A DNA stretch of 64,000 nt from Diploscapter coronatus (lineage: Eukaryota; Nematoda; Chromadorea; Rhabditida; Rhabditidae): assembly GCA_964036155.1 (NCBI GenBank), contig OZ038423.1:31077249-31141248 (forward strand). The letters are read 5' to 3'. Below, piece after piece: positions 24,401-40,400 of the stretch; position 1 is the stretch's first letter; the number at the start of each line of letters is the position of its first letter. The position numbers and the translations under genes were made by a program. The notes beneath the pieces were generated by a model, which worked only from the letters and a program-made list of their open reading frames with translations, was not told where the DNA came from and made no database searches.

Positions 24401-27400
24401 TACAGCTTTTACAAGAAGCCAAGAAGTGATTACCTGATATAATTGTGAACAGGGAGGCATGTGAGCCATGGTCTGTTGCGGCGGAGGTACAGAGGCAGGA
24501 CTGAATTGCTGTGCTTCTGATTGGACAGAGGGCGGAGTCGGATAGATTTGATTCATGCTGTGTGCATCTGCCTGTGCGAGTCGAGGTTGCCAGCTCTGAA
24601 GCATTACAATTAATCGTTTTCCTGATCCTCTCTCATCATTACCGTATAATTCGTGTTCTCTCCCACACTCGGCGTTCCGACTCGATTCCAGTGATGATTG
24701 CCCTGTTCTGGAGTCTCGTTGCTGGCGGGCGGAGAGAGAATGCTGTCTGCAGGCTGAGTCGATGCAGGCGCTTCATCCACGTCCATAGGCACAATCATAT
24801 CTCCGCCACTTATGCTCGAACAACCTTCTCCTGAATTTAGAAAACGACTTGCAAACACAAATTACAAAATTCCTACCTCCATCATCGATGTCTTCTTCGC
24901 AATCAGCATTTTGTGGTGGCTCTTCAACAACGGGCGAAGCAGGTTCCGAGTGTTCGGAATCGGGCGAGTCTCGTCCAGTGTCAAAGTGCACTTTGCAGAG
25001 GAAATCCTCTTCCGTGTCGTGACTGATGTCCTCGATGTCCAAATCTTCAATGCTCGGCCAATTCAACTCCTTATTGTTCATTCGCTTCTTCTTCTTCTTC
25101 ACAATTCTTCTCCTTTTCGCCTCGGGCGCTCCACTCGCAGCGGCCCTTTTCGCATTTCCCGTTACGTTTCGAATCGAGTCCATCAGCAGAGAAGGCTCCC
25201 TTCCAACAGTTCTCCTCGCATCGTCTTCGGGCAGCGGCGAAGTGGTTGCAGGAATTGTCTCCTGGCTGCCAGGCTCCTCAGGACTCAATTCATCGAATCG
25301 AATTGCGGGTGGATAATTGGCTCGTCTCTTCTCGTTCTGCCTCCGATTGTGGTAAGGGGCATAGTGCGGCTGCTCCCAGAGACTAGGCAGAGTCGGATTG
25401 TAGTAATAATCAGCGGCTGCGGCCTTTCTTTCGAGCGAAGTATGGGAAGGCAGTTGTTGAGTGTCGTCGTTCTCCCAGAAAATCTCGTTGAAAACGCTCG
25501 AGACCATCTGACTGGCGGGGGCTGCAGGCCAAGTGCAATTCACACAGGGAGATATGGTCTGCAAGAAGTATTCATTTCACTCAAATGCTTCTGTCGAATA
25601 TGGAATATGACTTACTCGAACAGGAGTGAATGGGCTGCAGACGAACGTCTCATCATCATCTGTGAGGGGAAGTGTCTGGTTGTTCGGATCGTAATGATAC
25701 ACCATGGCCTCGTCTGCACTGCAGTACATTCCTGTCTGCAAATCTCCAGTTTGGCAAGTCGCCCAGTCGACTACAGGCTCCTTCTCCTCGTCACTCATAC
25801 AGTCAGATTCGAGTGATGATGGCACTAAAACTTGATGATGATTTACTCGTAAAATGAAATTCCTGCGACTCTTACTCGGCTCAGTTCGATTGATTCCACT
25901 TTCAGACTTCTTATTTTTCTTTGTCCTCTCGTGATATGGGCGTCGAATGGAGTTTTGCTGGTTAACTGTGTATCGAGTGACTTGAGCTAGTCCTTTCGAA
26001 CTCCACAATGCTTCTCCTCCTAATTTCAAAACGTGAAAAATATTTAAATTCTGTCAAACCCGGTGTTTTTGGCAAATTGATGCAGAGTCCGCAATTGCAT
26101 CTCTCTGCTTGACGCCGAGGAAAATTGAAATTCCACCTGAAGAATGAATCAAAATAACTTTAAAAACTAGAAAACACATGCCTGAACTCGTCATCGTTGG
26201 GAGTCATAGAGAATTGAGGTGTCTGAGGTGCGTGATTTTGAGATCGAATTCTTGAAATTGAACAGTTTACTTTCTTGGAGATGAATTAGTCTAACTCACC
26301 CAAGAAATGTGGACGCGAGAACTGCGTTTGTGTGTGGAAGACTGCGCAGACCGGCTGTGAGCAGTTTGTTCCTTTTGCTGATGACGATTCGCGGGGGCAG
26401 CACTTGGCTGGACATGGAGTTCATCGACAGAGGTGCGTGTGTTTCTTGGACTAAAAACGAATAATTTCTCTAGACTTGGGAAGAAAAACTCCTACCAATG
26501 AGTTCTGATGGAGTGAGATTAGGCAGAATATCGTTAGGGTTATTGACCGAATGACAGTGGCCGTCTTCGTCGAGAGTAACGCAGATCAGACAGGAAGGAT
26601 AGAACATTCGAATGGAGTCGATTTCTACTGCGACCATTCGGGGCATGTCCTCATCCTAGAAACATTTCAAATGAACTCCATGAAAAACTCCATAAAATCT
26701 CAAAATCCTTACCGTCTGCAAATCGCCTTCCAGTTGACTGATTTCGAGAGGAATGAACTTGTTCCATTCTTTGTACTCGTTGTGCTCGTCCATCTTCATA
26801 TTCGCCTTCTCTGTGAGTGGAAGCAGCGTGCCTTTCAGAGACCAAGGGGCAAGCAGAACAGGCACTCGACGACCACAATTCACATGCCTGCAAGACTATT
26901 CCCCTTAAAATGCCGCACAGTAAAATTCGTACATTTTGTTGATCCGAATAAGCGTGGGCTGTCTCTGCGCGTTGATTGTCATACAGACTATCTTCTCGCC
27001 GTAGACGAAGAATTGAAAATTGCAGGCGATATTGTACCTGAAAAATAGTCTGCTACTGTGGAAAATTACAATTGAAATCGCACTGAGGATATTTGGCAAG
27101 AGATTGTCGGGGGAATGAGCGAATTGGCTGAGTGAACCATCTACCGAACCGAATCCAGCCGAGCTGCAGAAGAGTCCGTTCGATGACCACGTGCAGCGAC
27201 TTGAAGTAGAGAATCCGCACGTCATACGACATCGGCGGAGTCGTCTCTTCTTCTCCGGTTGTATCGGCAGCTAAAGCATATATTAAAATACATATGAAAA
27301 ATGATTTTTCTATAACAAATGACTTACTCAATTGCGCCAACAATTCGTCCAGTGTCTCGGGTTTTTCGTTAAACCAGAACACCCAGAGTTCCTTGTCGTT

Positions 27401-27766
27401 GTCATCGATCAGAGAAGGCAGAGGCAGAGTGGCCGGCGACACGCTTAGAGGCTTCCTTCTCCAGGTGCACAAAATGTTTTCCTGAAATGAACATTTTGAA
27501 GATTCAGTTAATAACGAAAAGACAACGGTCTTACTTGCAAACACTTTCCATAGGCCTCCATGATTGGGTCGTCCTGAATCCTCATGGAACTCCGCATGAC
27601 ATGTTGGCTCACGTGGTAGCATCGCCATTTTATGCCGTTCAATTCGGTCTGCAAGAATGAACGAGAGTTGACGACTTGAATGAACTAGTTGATTCCCTAC
27701 CAGCGAAATGATGTTGGTGATGCAGTCCTCGAGACTGCCTCCGTTGGCCGGCTGTGGCATAGCCAT
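18429..27766 (-). CDS. let-19: Mediator complex subunit 13 (MED13)
   Basis: MED13 links the CDK8 kinase module to core Mediator in the nucleus. Forty-one exons keep phase and give about 2353 aa, close to other MED13 proteins. Start ATG is 27764-27766, stop TAA 18429-18431. Exons 1-8: 27701-27766, 27535-27648, 27328-27481, 27084-27270, 26933-27037, 26713-26887, 26496-26655, 26300-26450. Others include 24877-25558 (largest), 22933-23223, 21525-21836, 20606-20876, 19706-19964, and the last three 18890-19053, 18609-18715, 18429-18564. Conserved marks are [14 protein letters not shown] in the N-terminal domain, CNCGLC (about 400), IYPTPPS (about 845), [10 protein letters not shown] with CPICSC (about 1235-1250), [66 protein letters not shown] and the C-terminal NALSWLNV. 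The middle is charged and Gln/Met/Pro-rich, as usual. Intron 9 appears to be GC-AG. The ATG choice rests on phase and the absence of an upstream in-frame exon. Confidence 0.95.
18771..18838. repeat. Short palindrome in MED13 intron 39
   Basis: GGCACGCTACAGCACGATTT and the reverse complement of AAATCGTGCCGTCGTGCC form a 68-bp imperfect palindrome in the intron 18716-18889. It is a single copy here, immediately before an A-rich tract at about 18842-18856. Confidence 0.5.
24225..24420. mobile_element. Family C MITE-like element, copy 1 (MED13 intron 15)
   Basis: Ends are inverted copies: GGCTTGTGTAAAAGCCGTAC on the left and GTACAGCTTTTACAAGAAGC on the right. It aligns over its whole length with 60932-61118 in a Mi-2 intron, in the same + strand orientation, sharing AATAAGAATAAG, GGCACATGCT and CATATAGATTTGACAAGT. 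Two nearly complete copies in unrelated genes support a transposed unit. Confidence 0.8.
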
Positions 27767-29214
27767 TTCAGCCGAAAGCCAAGTCGCCCTCTTTCCTCCT
27801 TTTTATCGACTCGTATCGCAGTACGGATTCTGTAAATTCATCTCTTCCCCTCGCTTAATTACATATCTACATTGTGACTGGACACACCCACCTTAGGTTT
27901 CATGTAGAACTACTTTCGAATCCGGAAGTTGGTAGGAATTGAAATAGAAAGCGTGTGGATAAGATCTGGATAATTGGCCGAATCTTGATGAAGAACTGGT
28001 CAATTCCCCAATATATCGGTCAATCTGAAATGGGGCTGTGTTATCTGTGAATTCGAACGAGACACTTTGTTTGACACAAACAAATGCAACACCCACTGAG
28101 CATATTAGATAGTGAGATCGGATTCTTCGACTAGATATGACTGAAGAGCGAAGGTGTATGCGTGAAGAAGGAGGATCGAGAGCTAGGGCTATCGAAATTG
28201 ATTATTACGATGCAACTTTGTGAGGAAGAACAGATGCAACCTTAGGTTATGTCTTATTGCGAATGGAGAAATCGAAGAATAGGAAAGATCAATTGAAAAA
28301 AGATGCGAAACTCTGAACGAATCTTATTCATTCATTCAAAAATATAACTCGCAAACAGCAACCCGCAGGAAGAGAGACTAGAGAAGCAGGCTGCGCATTT
28401 TTTGAAGGCAGAAGAGGGCACGAAAATGATTGCAGCAGCCAATCGTGAGAATATTGGCGCGCCCTACCGAGGCAGGCAGGAAAGCTAAAGAAAGGGGCAA
28501 AAGGGAAGAAAACAGGCAAACTGACAGAGAACAGAGGGAATGGGGAAGGGATGCGAAGCGGCGTGCGACGCGGTCCGATCAATTGGGCGAGTGGCGAGAC
28601 GCGAGAGAAATAGAACAGAAAAGGAGAGGGAAAAGGAAAGAAAGAAGGAAATAAGAAGAAACGGTAGTTGGAGGAAATGACACACAGGACTGAAGATAGA
28701 GAGAGAGAGATGATTGAGTATGGAAAGTCTGTGTATGATTTTCATTTGGGGACACTTTTGAAATCTTTATTTGGACTTGGACTAAATCTTGAATATTTAC
28801 ATATTGCACATTGTCGAAATTGACAAGGGAAGTGCACAGTTAGGAAACCGCAAATCTCGGCAAAACTTTCCAAACAGGGGTTTTCGATGATGGAGATTAC
28901 GATAGTGAACTCAAAGTGCTGAATAAGGTACCTGGAGCAAGGTCATTTTGGCGCTGTCTTTACTCGCAGTTTTTGTGAAAAGCGAGCAAATTCTCTTGTC
29001 AAAAGTGTATGCAAATTTTCAACTTCACAAACAACAAGTAAAGAGACGAGGATTTGTAGCGATTTGCAGGCTCCAGAGTGCTATCTAGCACTTTTTCTGA
29101 TTTCACCAGCGTGATTTCCCGTCGTTGAAAACTTCTATTTGGAAAGTTTCGTCAGGATTCGCGATTTTCTCCTATCTATGCGCTTCTCTTGTGAGATCAA
29201 ATTGAATGGCGTCA
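27767..29214. other. Intergenic region upstream of MED13
   Basis: Holds the MED13 5' flank. From about 28430 to 28700 the + strand is very G/A-rich, so the MED13 sense strand is C/T-rich. No supported exon is visible. Open frames here are compositional. Confidence 0.5.
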
Positions 29215-31724
29215 TCATCGGCTGGCAGCTGTTAGGGACTGGGCCACTGCGTTGACCGTCTCCACAGGGTCGAGGCCCATTCGTTTCATCATCATTCCCA
29301 CCGAGGGAAATCCGATTCCCGTCCCTGAGCTCACTCCAATTCCGACTAGAGGCACAGAAAATCCCTATGATGAGCATTTAGGAATTCCAGGGAAAGGCTT
29401 GAAAATGTTCAAACCTTGTTGAACGAAACTCCCCCGTTAAGCCAGTCGACACCAACTCTGTCAGACAACCCAACGTACGGTCCAACACTGTAGGCATTCG
29501 CTACGGAAATCGGCTTGCCAATGTCGCCCTCTTTGATCGGAACATTCAACTAAACGTCCTCTTGCAATTTACGCGCTAGAGAGCATGCGACTGTCGTCTC
29601 TTGCCTGTGAGCCCTGGTGTCCTTCAATGCCGAGGCTCTGCACGATGGGCACACTCCAACCCGACTTATAGCCGTACACTCCATCGTACCAATTCCCTCC
29701 AGACTCGGTCGTCTGTGACCAATAGTCCCTCACTCCCAAATTGTCTGAGTAGCCGCCTCCCCAACTGCCGAAATCAATCTGCAAATATTCATTTTCTTCC
29801 AGAAAGCCACACGTTTCGACAGACCTTTCCATTATGCCCATTCCCGATTCCACCTTGTTCATTCGCCTGAAATGCAAAACTCGAAATGATGATTTGCGCT
29901 GACTCACATCCACTAACAATGAGTACAAATTAGATCAGGACGCGCGAAAAAGGAGAAAAAAGACCAATCGGTAACAATAACCCTGAGCAGCGATTTTTTC
30001 TTTTAACTTTTCAAAATTTCATTTTCATTGCTATTAGCATCGTCACGGTAGAATTATTCCATTTTAACTTCGTGCAACTGCTGAGGTGCACAGGCTAATG
30101 GTGTTGCTTTCGATTGTTAATGAACATGATATCGTGTGATTTGGAAATCAGACAGAAGACTTGCAATGTAATAGGGAATTCCGTTGATTTGCCAATCGTA
30201 AAAAGTCATCCCGACTCCAGAGGAGAATGAATTAGCAATAGCTCCGAGCGGTCGAGCCTGAAATGGAGGGCAATTTCGAAATACGAACTACTATGAGCTA
30301 ACTTTCTTAATGTACTCTGCACAGTCTTGATTGTAGCCTCGGCATCTGTCGAGAAATTTCGGATCGACTTTGTGAACGTAGCAATGCTAGAAAACTACTT
30401 CTGCAGAAAACGTTACTCCGCAAAACTCTTACCTGTGCAGCGATTGGAGCGAATTTTGCACAAAGCTTGAATATCTCCTTCTCCGGCAGACCGAGTTTGC
30501 CAATCGGAACTGCGTTTTGAATAATTTGCCCTCTCAGCAATTTCTGGTTGAGTGGTTGGGTTGACAATAATTGTTGTGGCTCAGGAATGGAAGAAAGCTT
30601 GTCCTCTTCTTTGCCTTTCTGAGCGATGAAGCCTTCTTCTTGGACTCCTTCTGTCTGAAATCTAGAATTTTTAACTATCAAAAGTATTCCGTACTTTTAC
30701 TCCATGAACTCTGGGTTTTCCCCTCAACCGAATGCTATCGAAGGGGTTTCCTTCACGTCTGTCGGTTTGCACTTCGATCGACGTTCTGTCTGCTTCTGCA
30801 CTGCTTCCAACATTATTCTGACTGTCTGTTTGATCAGCACTGCGGCCTTCATCTTCAGTGAGATAAGATCTCGGTTTCGGGTAGTAGATTTCTCCAAGTC
30901 GGGGGTCGACATTCGTGTTGGAAAAATCTTCTGCGTCGTCTGTTTTCAGCTCAGGCAGTTTGAGGAAGGGAAACACTACGAGAAATTCATCCTGTTTTCT
31001 ACGAAAGGAAAGCTTACAAGTGTTAGAAAAGTCGATAAGTCCAGTTCCTTGCTCCTTGCCTTCGCCGAAGTCGAATGTGCCCAATCCGGCCAGTTTCATC
31101 TGAACAGATTCAAAATATCCTACAGTAAATTTGCTCTGCTCACTCGAGTGCTGCTCTCCTTAGCCTTTCCTGCAGTGGTTTCTCTGTCCATATACCCAAG
31201 TCCAGGTCGCATTCCCTTTTCGAAAGTACCTCCATTCGCGTCTTGGCTTTCTGCTCCTTCTGAAATATTAAAACCACAAAAAGGCATTCATCGAAAACTG
31301 AATACCTGGAGTGAATTGTACAAGAGTCTTTGTCACATCTCCCATGCCGAATTTTCCCATTTTGGGCACGTCAATTTTCGCGTCATCTCCATCTGTCACT
31401 CCGAATGCCAGAGGACCGATGGCTTGCAGAAGTCGAGGGGCACGGCGAATGTCTTTGGATTCGAATACTTCTGAAATGGACACAGATGCTCTATAAAAGG
31501 TCCTTGCACTAGTTACTGTTACCCTTTTGTAATAGTTAACCTTCATTTCTAGAAAATAATGCGGGGAAGAGAAAAAGAGGGTAACTTCTACGAAAAGGTA
31601 AGAGTAGCCTGAGGGCAACTAGTGCAGAAGGCCCTATAGAATGACTTGGTAAGAATTGACCTGCTTTGGCATAGACGATAATTGTGAATAATGACAATGG
31701 AAGGAGTGATATCGGCTTGCCCAT
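29215..31724 (-). CDS. Predicted secreted protein of unknown family, about 548 aa
   Basis: I do not recognise this gene. Twelve exons keep phase: 31661-31724, 31306-31470, 31144-31259, 31018-31099, 30695-30975, 30433-30654, 30303-30386, 30126-30257, 29825-29866, 29605-29778, 29415-29549, 29215-29364. It opens with a signal peptide (MGKPISLLPLSLFTIIVYAKA). Residues about 22-240 are charged and low in cysteine. A compact segment follows with four cysteines at about 301, 312, 325 and 332 (spacing C-x10-C-x12-C-x6-C; LCAKF, HCYVH, RCRGY, DCAEY). The last 150 residues are Gly/Tyr/Trp-rich (DFGSWGGGYSD, YGYKSGWSVP, GIGVSSGTGIGF). No membrane segment follows the signal peptide, so extracellular or cuticle-associated secretion is an inference. 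The intron after exon 10 has a GC donor (CACAG/GCAAGA). Exons 8-9 have an alternative reading in which 29779-29824 is retained. MED13 lies downstream and the ELAV-like gene upstream, both on the same strand. Confidence 0.6.
31490..31642. repeat. Inverted-repeat element in intron 1 of the secreted-protein gene
   Basis: CTCTATAAAAGGTCCTTGCA and then CTAGTTACTGTTACCC at the left pair with the reverse complement of GAGGGTAACTT, CAACTAGTGCAGAAGGCC and CTATAGA at the right. The element is about 150 bp. The outer TATA could be part of a target-site duplication. Single copy in the window. Confidence 0.55.
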
Positions 31725-32837
31725 TGAAATTGATAATGGAAAGCCTCGATTGGCTTGTGAGACAGAAGCAGAGGCAGCAGCGTCATTCCCGACTTCTTCG
31801 GCTTTCTCGAGAACTGACCTTAGCCAATCTAATCAGGTCTCTTTCCCTCTGTCCACGAAACCAGTTGTCGTTCATTTCTGCTTCTCTTCATCTTCTGATT
31901 TCCCTTGGTCATCTTCATTTATTAAAACAATCATAACTTCAGAAAAATCGAAAAATAGTTTATTTCTTCTAGTCGAACAACGGAATAATCTCCCCTATAA
32001 TGAACGAATGAATTATGCAAAAAGAAGGAGTACAAATTGCATTTGACTTCTTTCCCGGGTAAAGCGAGACAATCTGTGTTGAAATATCACAATTTCACAA
32101 TTTAGATAATTTCCATAGAAAAAGAACGAAAATTTATCATATGAGAAGATTACATTTTGGCGTGGCGATCATCAAGATTAATCTTCACTCAATCATCAAC
32201 ATTTTGTATAAGACAATGTACCCATGAAATTCTACAATTGAAATATTAAACTTGAATACTGCAAAAAATTGAAATTCCTTCAATATGAATTGTGTGGCTG
32301 ATATCACAAGAATCTCGTAGAATTCTAATAATACTGACAAGGAAACGAATGAGATAAAGCTTTGTGAGACGAGAAGGGGAAAACTGAATTCTTAAATTTG
32401 AATACTGCAAGTTTTGGTCGAATTCGAACAATTCGCTATCTGTTTCTAGCTGAATTATTCTCTGTACACACATCATTTGAAGAGACGAGAATTTAGAAAG
32501 CTCATACAAACCAACATAGTTATCACTTTGTAGTCGAAACTGGTTTAGACAAATTATTTTCGAAAAAATTTAGTGAAAGATAACGACTAGACTTGAAACT
32601 AGGAAATTCGAATATTGAATATGGTGAGAATTGTTTTTTTGGAATACTATTGACTATAAAAAGATGATTTCCATGAACTTTTCGACAAAAATACTAGTCA
32701 GGTAATGACGCTTTTAGAAAGTACGAGAAAAACTTTAAAAAGGACACTTTGTGAGAGGAAATCATTGTTAAAATGACCACTGGCAATTTGTGTTTCGAAG
32801 AGATAGATCCCTCTCGATTTTCTTCGGCTTCTTGTTT
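31725..32837. other. Intergenic region between the ELAV-like 3' end and the secreted-protein gene
   Basis: AT-rich, 1.1 kb. It would include the ELAV-like 3' UTR and the promoter of the secreted-protein gene. No supported exon or clear polyadenylation signal close to the ELAV-like stop was seen. Confidence 0.5.
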
Positions 32838-36492
<3,655 letters not shown>

Positions 36493-36504
36493 TGGTGCGA
36501 AGTG

Positions 36505-36511
36505 GCTGAAA
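36505..36511 (-). other. 3' splice site upstream of the ELAV-like start codon
   Basis: The minus strand reads CTGGTTTTCAG followed by CCACTTCGCACCAATGG, so an acceptor lies 13 bases before the ATG. It is a candidate spliced-leader site or the end of a 5' UTR intron. Confidence 0.45.
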
Positions 36512-37238
36512 ACCAGGAATGAAAATTGTCGCTTTTGTCACTGCGCTCGAGACCGTCAAAATAACACGCTGGCGGAGAGGCGAGGAGAGCGAGCAGCAGG
36601 GAAAGAGGAAATATGAGCAACGAAAGGAAAGGAAGGAAGGGAATGGAAAATGCGAAAATGCGAAAATGAGCAGAGCTATAGAAGGGCTGTAAGGCTATGG
36701 AGAATGTAGTTGATGGAATGGAAGAATGGAGGGGAATAAGGAGATTGGATTGCAAAATAATGAATGTTGAGCTGGAAAAATGGAGCTGCTTCACGGTGAA
36801 CTGGGCGGTTAGAGAAGAGAGGGGAAATGGGCTTTGGAACATATGGAATATCGAAAATGCACACACGCATAAAGGTGGAAGGGAGAAGAATGAAGAATGG
36901 AAGGAGGGGGAATGAGAGTGGAAATGTGAGTGAGAGGCTGGTGGGGGTGACCTCGTTGTGGTTGTTACCTTTACGGACTTGGACTCGTTGTCAAAAGGAA
37001 ATGTGTGGCTGCGAGCGAGCAGAGCGGTGCGCGGCCTGTATTATTATAAAAATGAGCGAGGCGAAATAGAGGCGAGAAAATAGACAGGCAGAGGGAGGAA
37101 ATCGGTGTAGTCGAATTCAGGACTCAGCACTAGGAATTTGCGCAACTCGGATGAATGATTTCGGTTCTGGTTGTGCAGAGAAGAATTTGGAAGAAATGCA
37201 GCTTGTGAGCTCTTTTTGCACTCCGAATGAATTAGAAT

Positions 37239-37415
37239 CCGATCTAGGCAGATTATTTTCAGCTAGAACGAAAACTATAGGAAAAGGAGTACACAAAGTG
37301 ATATTTTCTGTAGAAAATGAATAAATAGAGGATGCCACAACATGATATTGGCAGAAATTTTGACTTAATGGGAAATACACACAGGAGATCTGGCTTAAGC
37401 GCTTCATAGGTCCGT
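37239..37415. mobile_element. Family B MITE-like element, copy 2
   Basis: Starts CCGATCTAGGCAGATT and ends GCTTAAGCGCTTCATAGGTC, inverted relatives of the family ends. The middle has GGAGTACACAAAGTGATAT. It lies upstream of the ELAV-like gene. Confidence 0.55.
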
Positions 37416-40400
37416 TTTGCACGCAGAATTTAAATGTCTACTTGTTGCCTCGTTGCGAGAGAGAAGAGGGAGGAGAGCGAAGATGTATGTGTGGCTCTGG
37501 GCTCTGGATTTAGTCAGAAGAGGACGAATTGAAAGGAATTAAAACGGACATCGGGTGAATGTGAATTTGGCTGGGTTTGTGAATTGTGTCTGTTGGAAAG
37601 GCCGAGATTCATTAGTGTATTGTGCAGATTGTGCAGTGAGGGGAAGTGGAGAGGCGGAAAAGGCATTTAGCAATTGAAACTGCAACAAACAGACAGACAG
37701 AGCAGCTGAAGTGACTATTTGTGCATGTTTGGCAGACTGGAAGACAGGCAAATGACTTCTAAACGCTGTTTTTTCTGGAAATCGAAAATTTGGGCAAATG
37801 TGTATGAACCACGACAGGCAGAGCTCAAAGACAAACAGAAAAGGAAGTGAAGTTATTGCCCTATTGTGTTGGATGTGTTGAATTGAATCGAAATCGAGAA
37901 AATAGGGTTTTCGATCATGAAAAAGTTTGGTTGACAGATTTATTTTTATCCTTCGATTCAATACAATATCCAATAAAAACGGAGGTTTTCTGAGTTTGAG
38001 TTTTGGAAAGAGAAAAGAGGCAGTACTTTACTTGTTCTGCTTATTATAATGCTGATGATCTGGCAATGAATATATGCGAGAGGCAGAGACGGATCGTATT
38101 TCGTTTTGCATAAAGAGGAGGGGGAAAGAAAGGGGAAACAACATGCAAAATGAGAGTTGTGAGTTGCTGCTGCTCGAAGAGGAGATTATACATGAGGAAT
38201 GATACGGTAGAAGAGGGATTGATTGACGAGATAGAGAAAAATTGAGAAATTGGAGATGACAGGGAAATGGAAATGCCTTGTATGATGAAGAGCGAATAAA
38301 ATATGAGAGAGGAGGTAACAGAAACTGAACAGAAAGCAGAGGAGAGGGTCTCTATTAGACTAATAGAGAAATAATTGGGCTTGTTAGAGAGAGAAGGATG
38401 GCAGATAGACGCGCAGATACATAGGTGAAAAAGAATGCAAAGAGAGGAGAAGAGAATACTGAAGACTGAAAGAACATGCTGAATAAATGATGAGAGAGGC
38501 CTTGTCCGTACAAGGGAAAACACACAGACAGAGAAGAGGGAAATTTGAGATGAAAAGACAGAGAGACAGAGACAGACAAGCCATACTGGATGAATGCTGC
38601 ACACCAACCGAGTAACACTACCGTGGGAAAGGGGGGAATCACAAAGACTCGATCAGAATAACTACCACCAGACAGCTTTGAGTTGGATTGGCAGATTGAG
38701 GCCTTTGGCAGAGAGGGAGGGAAGAGGTCCTAGTCTCACAGCGCCGGCCACAAGCAGCACATGCATTGAAAATTGTCCCCATGAAATAAATCAGAGCTCA
38801 GTTAATGGAGAGTGGATGAGAATAGAGAAGAAGGGTGAATTGGAAAGGGGAACTGGATCGCAAAGCAAGAAGGGGAAATCCAGGAGTGAAAGCTGCGGCT
38901 TCTGAATCGGCTTCGGCTTCGAGTGCGAGTAAAGGGTACGAGTAGTGAAAGCAGAAGCAAAGACTATCGAGAGATAGAGACGACGAAACTAGCGGTCAGT
39001 GAAAATATGAAGGAGGAAGAAGAAGAACTGTGGATGTGGAGAAATGGGACGAATTCGGGAAGACGATAGAGAGAAAATATAGGGGAGGAGTGGAGAGAGA
39101 ACGGAGAAGCAGAGATAAAAGAATGACTGACAAGTGAACTGCTGCACTGCATTGCGTATGGACAGCGAATTCATGGATCGATTGGGTGGGGGGAATCGAG
39201 GCAAAAATAGAAGAAAAAAGAACGACTTGAAGAGAAGAAGAGAAAGAGTTGCAGTAAAGAAGAGTGGAGAAAAAGCAGAAACAGGAAACCAGAGAGGGAA
39301 GAATAGAATGGAGAATGGGGTACAGGAACGAATACAATGGGAGGAGAGGATGGAAGGGAAAGAGCGTGCGGTAAATCGACTACTGAATGCAACTGAGGGC
39401 TGGAGGGAGGTTGGGTTGAGATCTGAGGCAAGTCAAGGATTGAATTGGACTAGGAACTCAGGCTGACAGATTCGATCATGATTGACGCACATCCAGATCT
39501 TTTTGATTGATTGATATTTGTTAACTTCGACTTTTTCATAATCCTGAGAGGCGAACTAGAGAATGACAGTCAGATTGATTCGCGCTTGTAAATCAGAAGG
39601 AACATGTGTCTACCAAGCGGCAAACGACGTTCCTTTCATGCATTCGGCTTGCATCTAATTGTGTTGATTATGTCGAATGGAAGAATAGGCAATGAGAGAT
39701 GGGAATGTGGCTAAGAAATGACTGGACGGACACTGGACTTGGAGTGATGAACGACACGTTCTCATGGATTCCTGATGAGATGATGGCAGAGGAGCGGAAG
39801 AGAAAGGGACAGAGGCAGGGACTCTGAGGCTGAGATCCTAAGGCTGACTGCTGTTGTTGGGACTGCGGGGGTGAGAAACGAAAAACGAAAGGGGAGAAAA
39901 TGAAAATGAAAACAGATAGCAGCAGAGAAATGGGAGATGGAAAGATGAAGAGAGAACACATGTGGAAAATGGAAAATGCAGACATGCAGAGAGGCAGAGA
40001 GAGAGGAGGAGAAGAAGCAGAGATAAAAAAAAACAACTAAATGCTTTCTGCTTCCATGGCGCGGGGCGCTGCGGCTGTTTAAATCGCGAATCGCGTCCCT
40101 GTGTCTGTGTTCATCGGCTATAAAATTCCCTCTGCAGAAGAGATAAAGAAGTCTGAAACACAGGTCGATGCAAGCGCAAAAACGGCTTACATGAATAAAT
40201 GAGTGAGGGAGTGCTAATCACATTAAGATAAACATGGCTGATAACCGACAAACTGGAATAATTGAGAAATGGAAAAGAATGGGGAAGATCTTGGACATTT
40301 CAAGGTGGGAAGGGGCGACAAGAAGCATCGATTGATCGAAGACTGATTCTTGTGCCACTTGATCAATCTTCATTCTTTCTTTCTTTTTTTCTCTCAGAGC

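Noticed and set aside
24812..25816. 334-codon + strand open frame
   Set aside because: It is antisense to MED13 exon 13 and neighbouring sequence, whose minus-strand reading is conserved and in phase.
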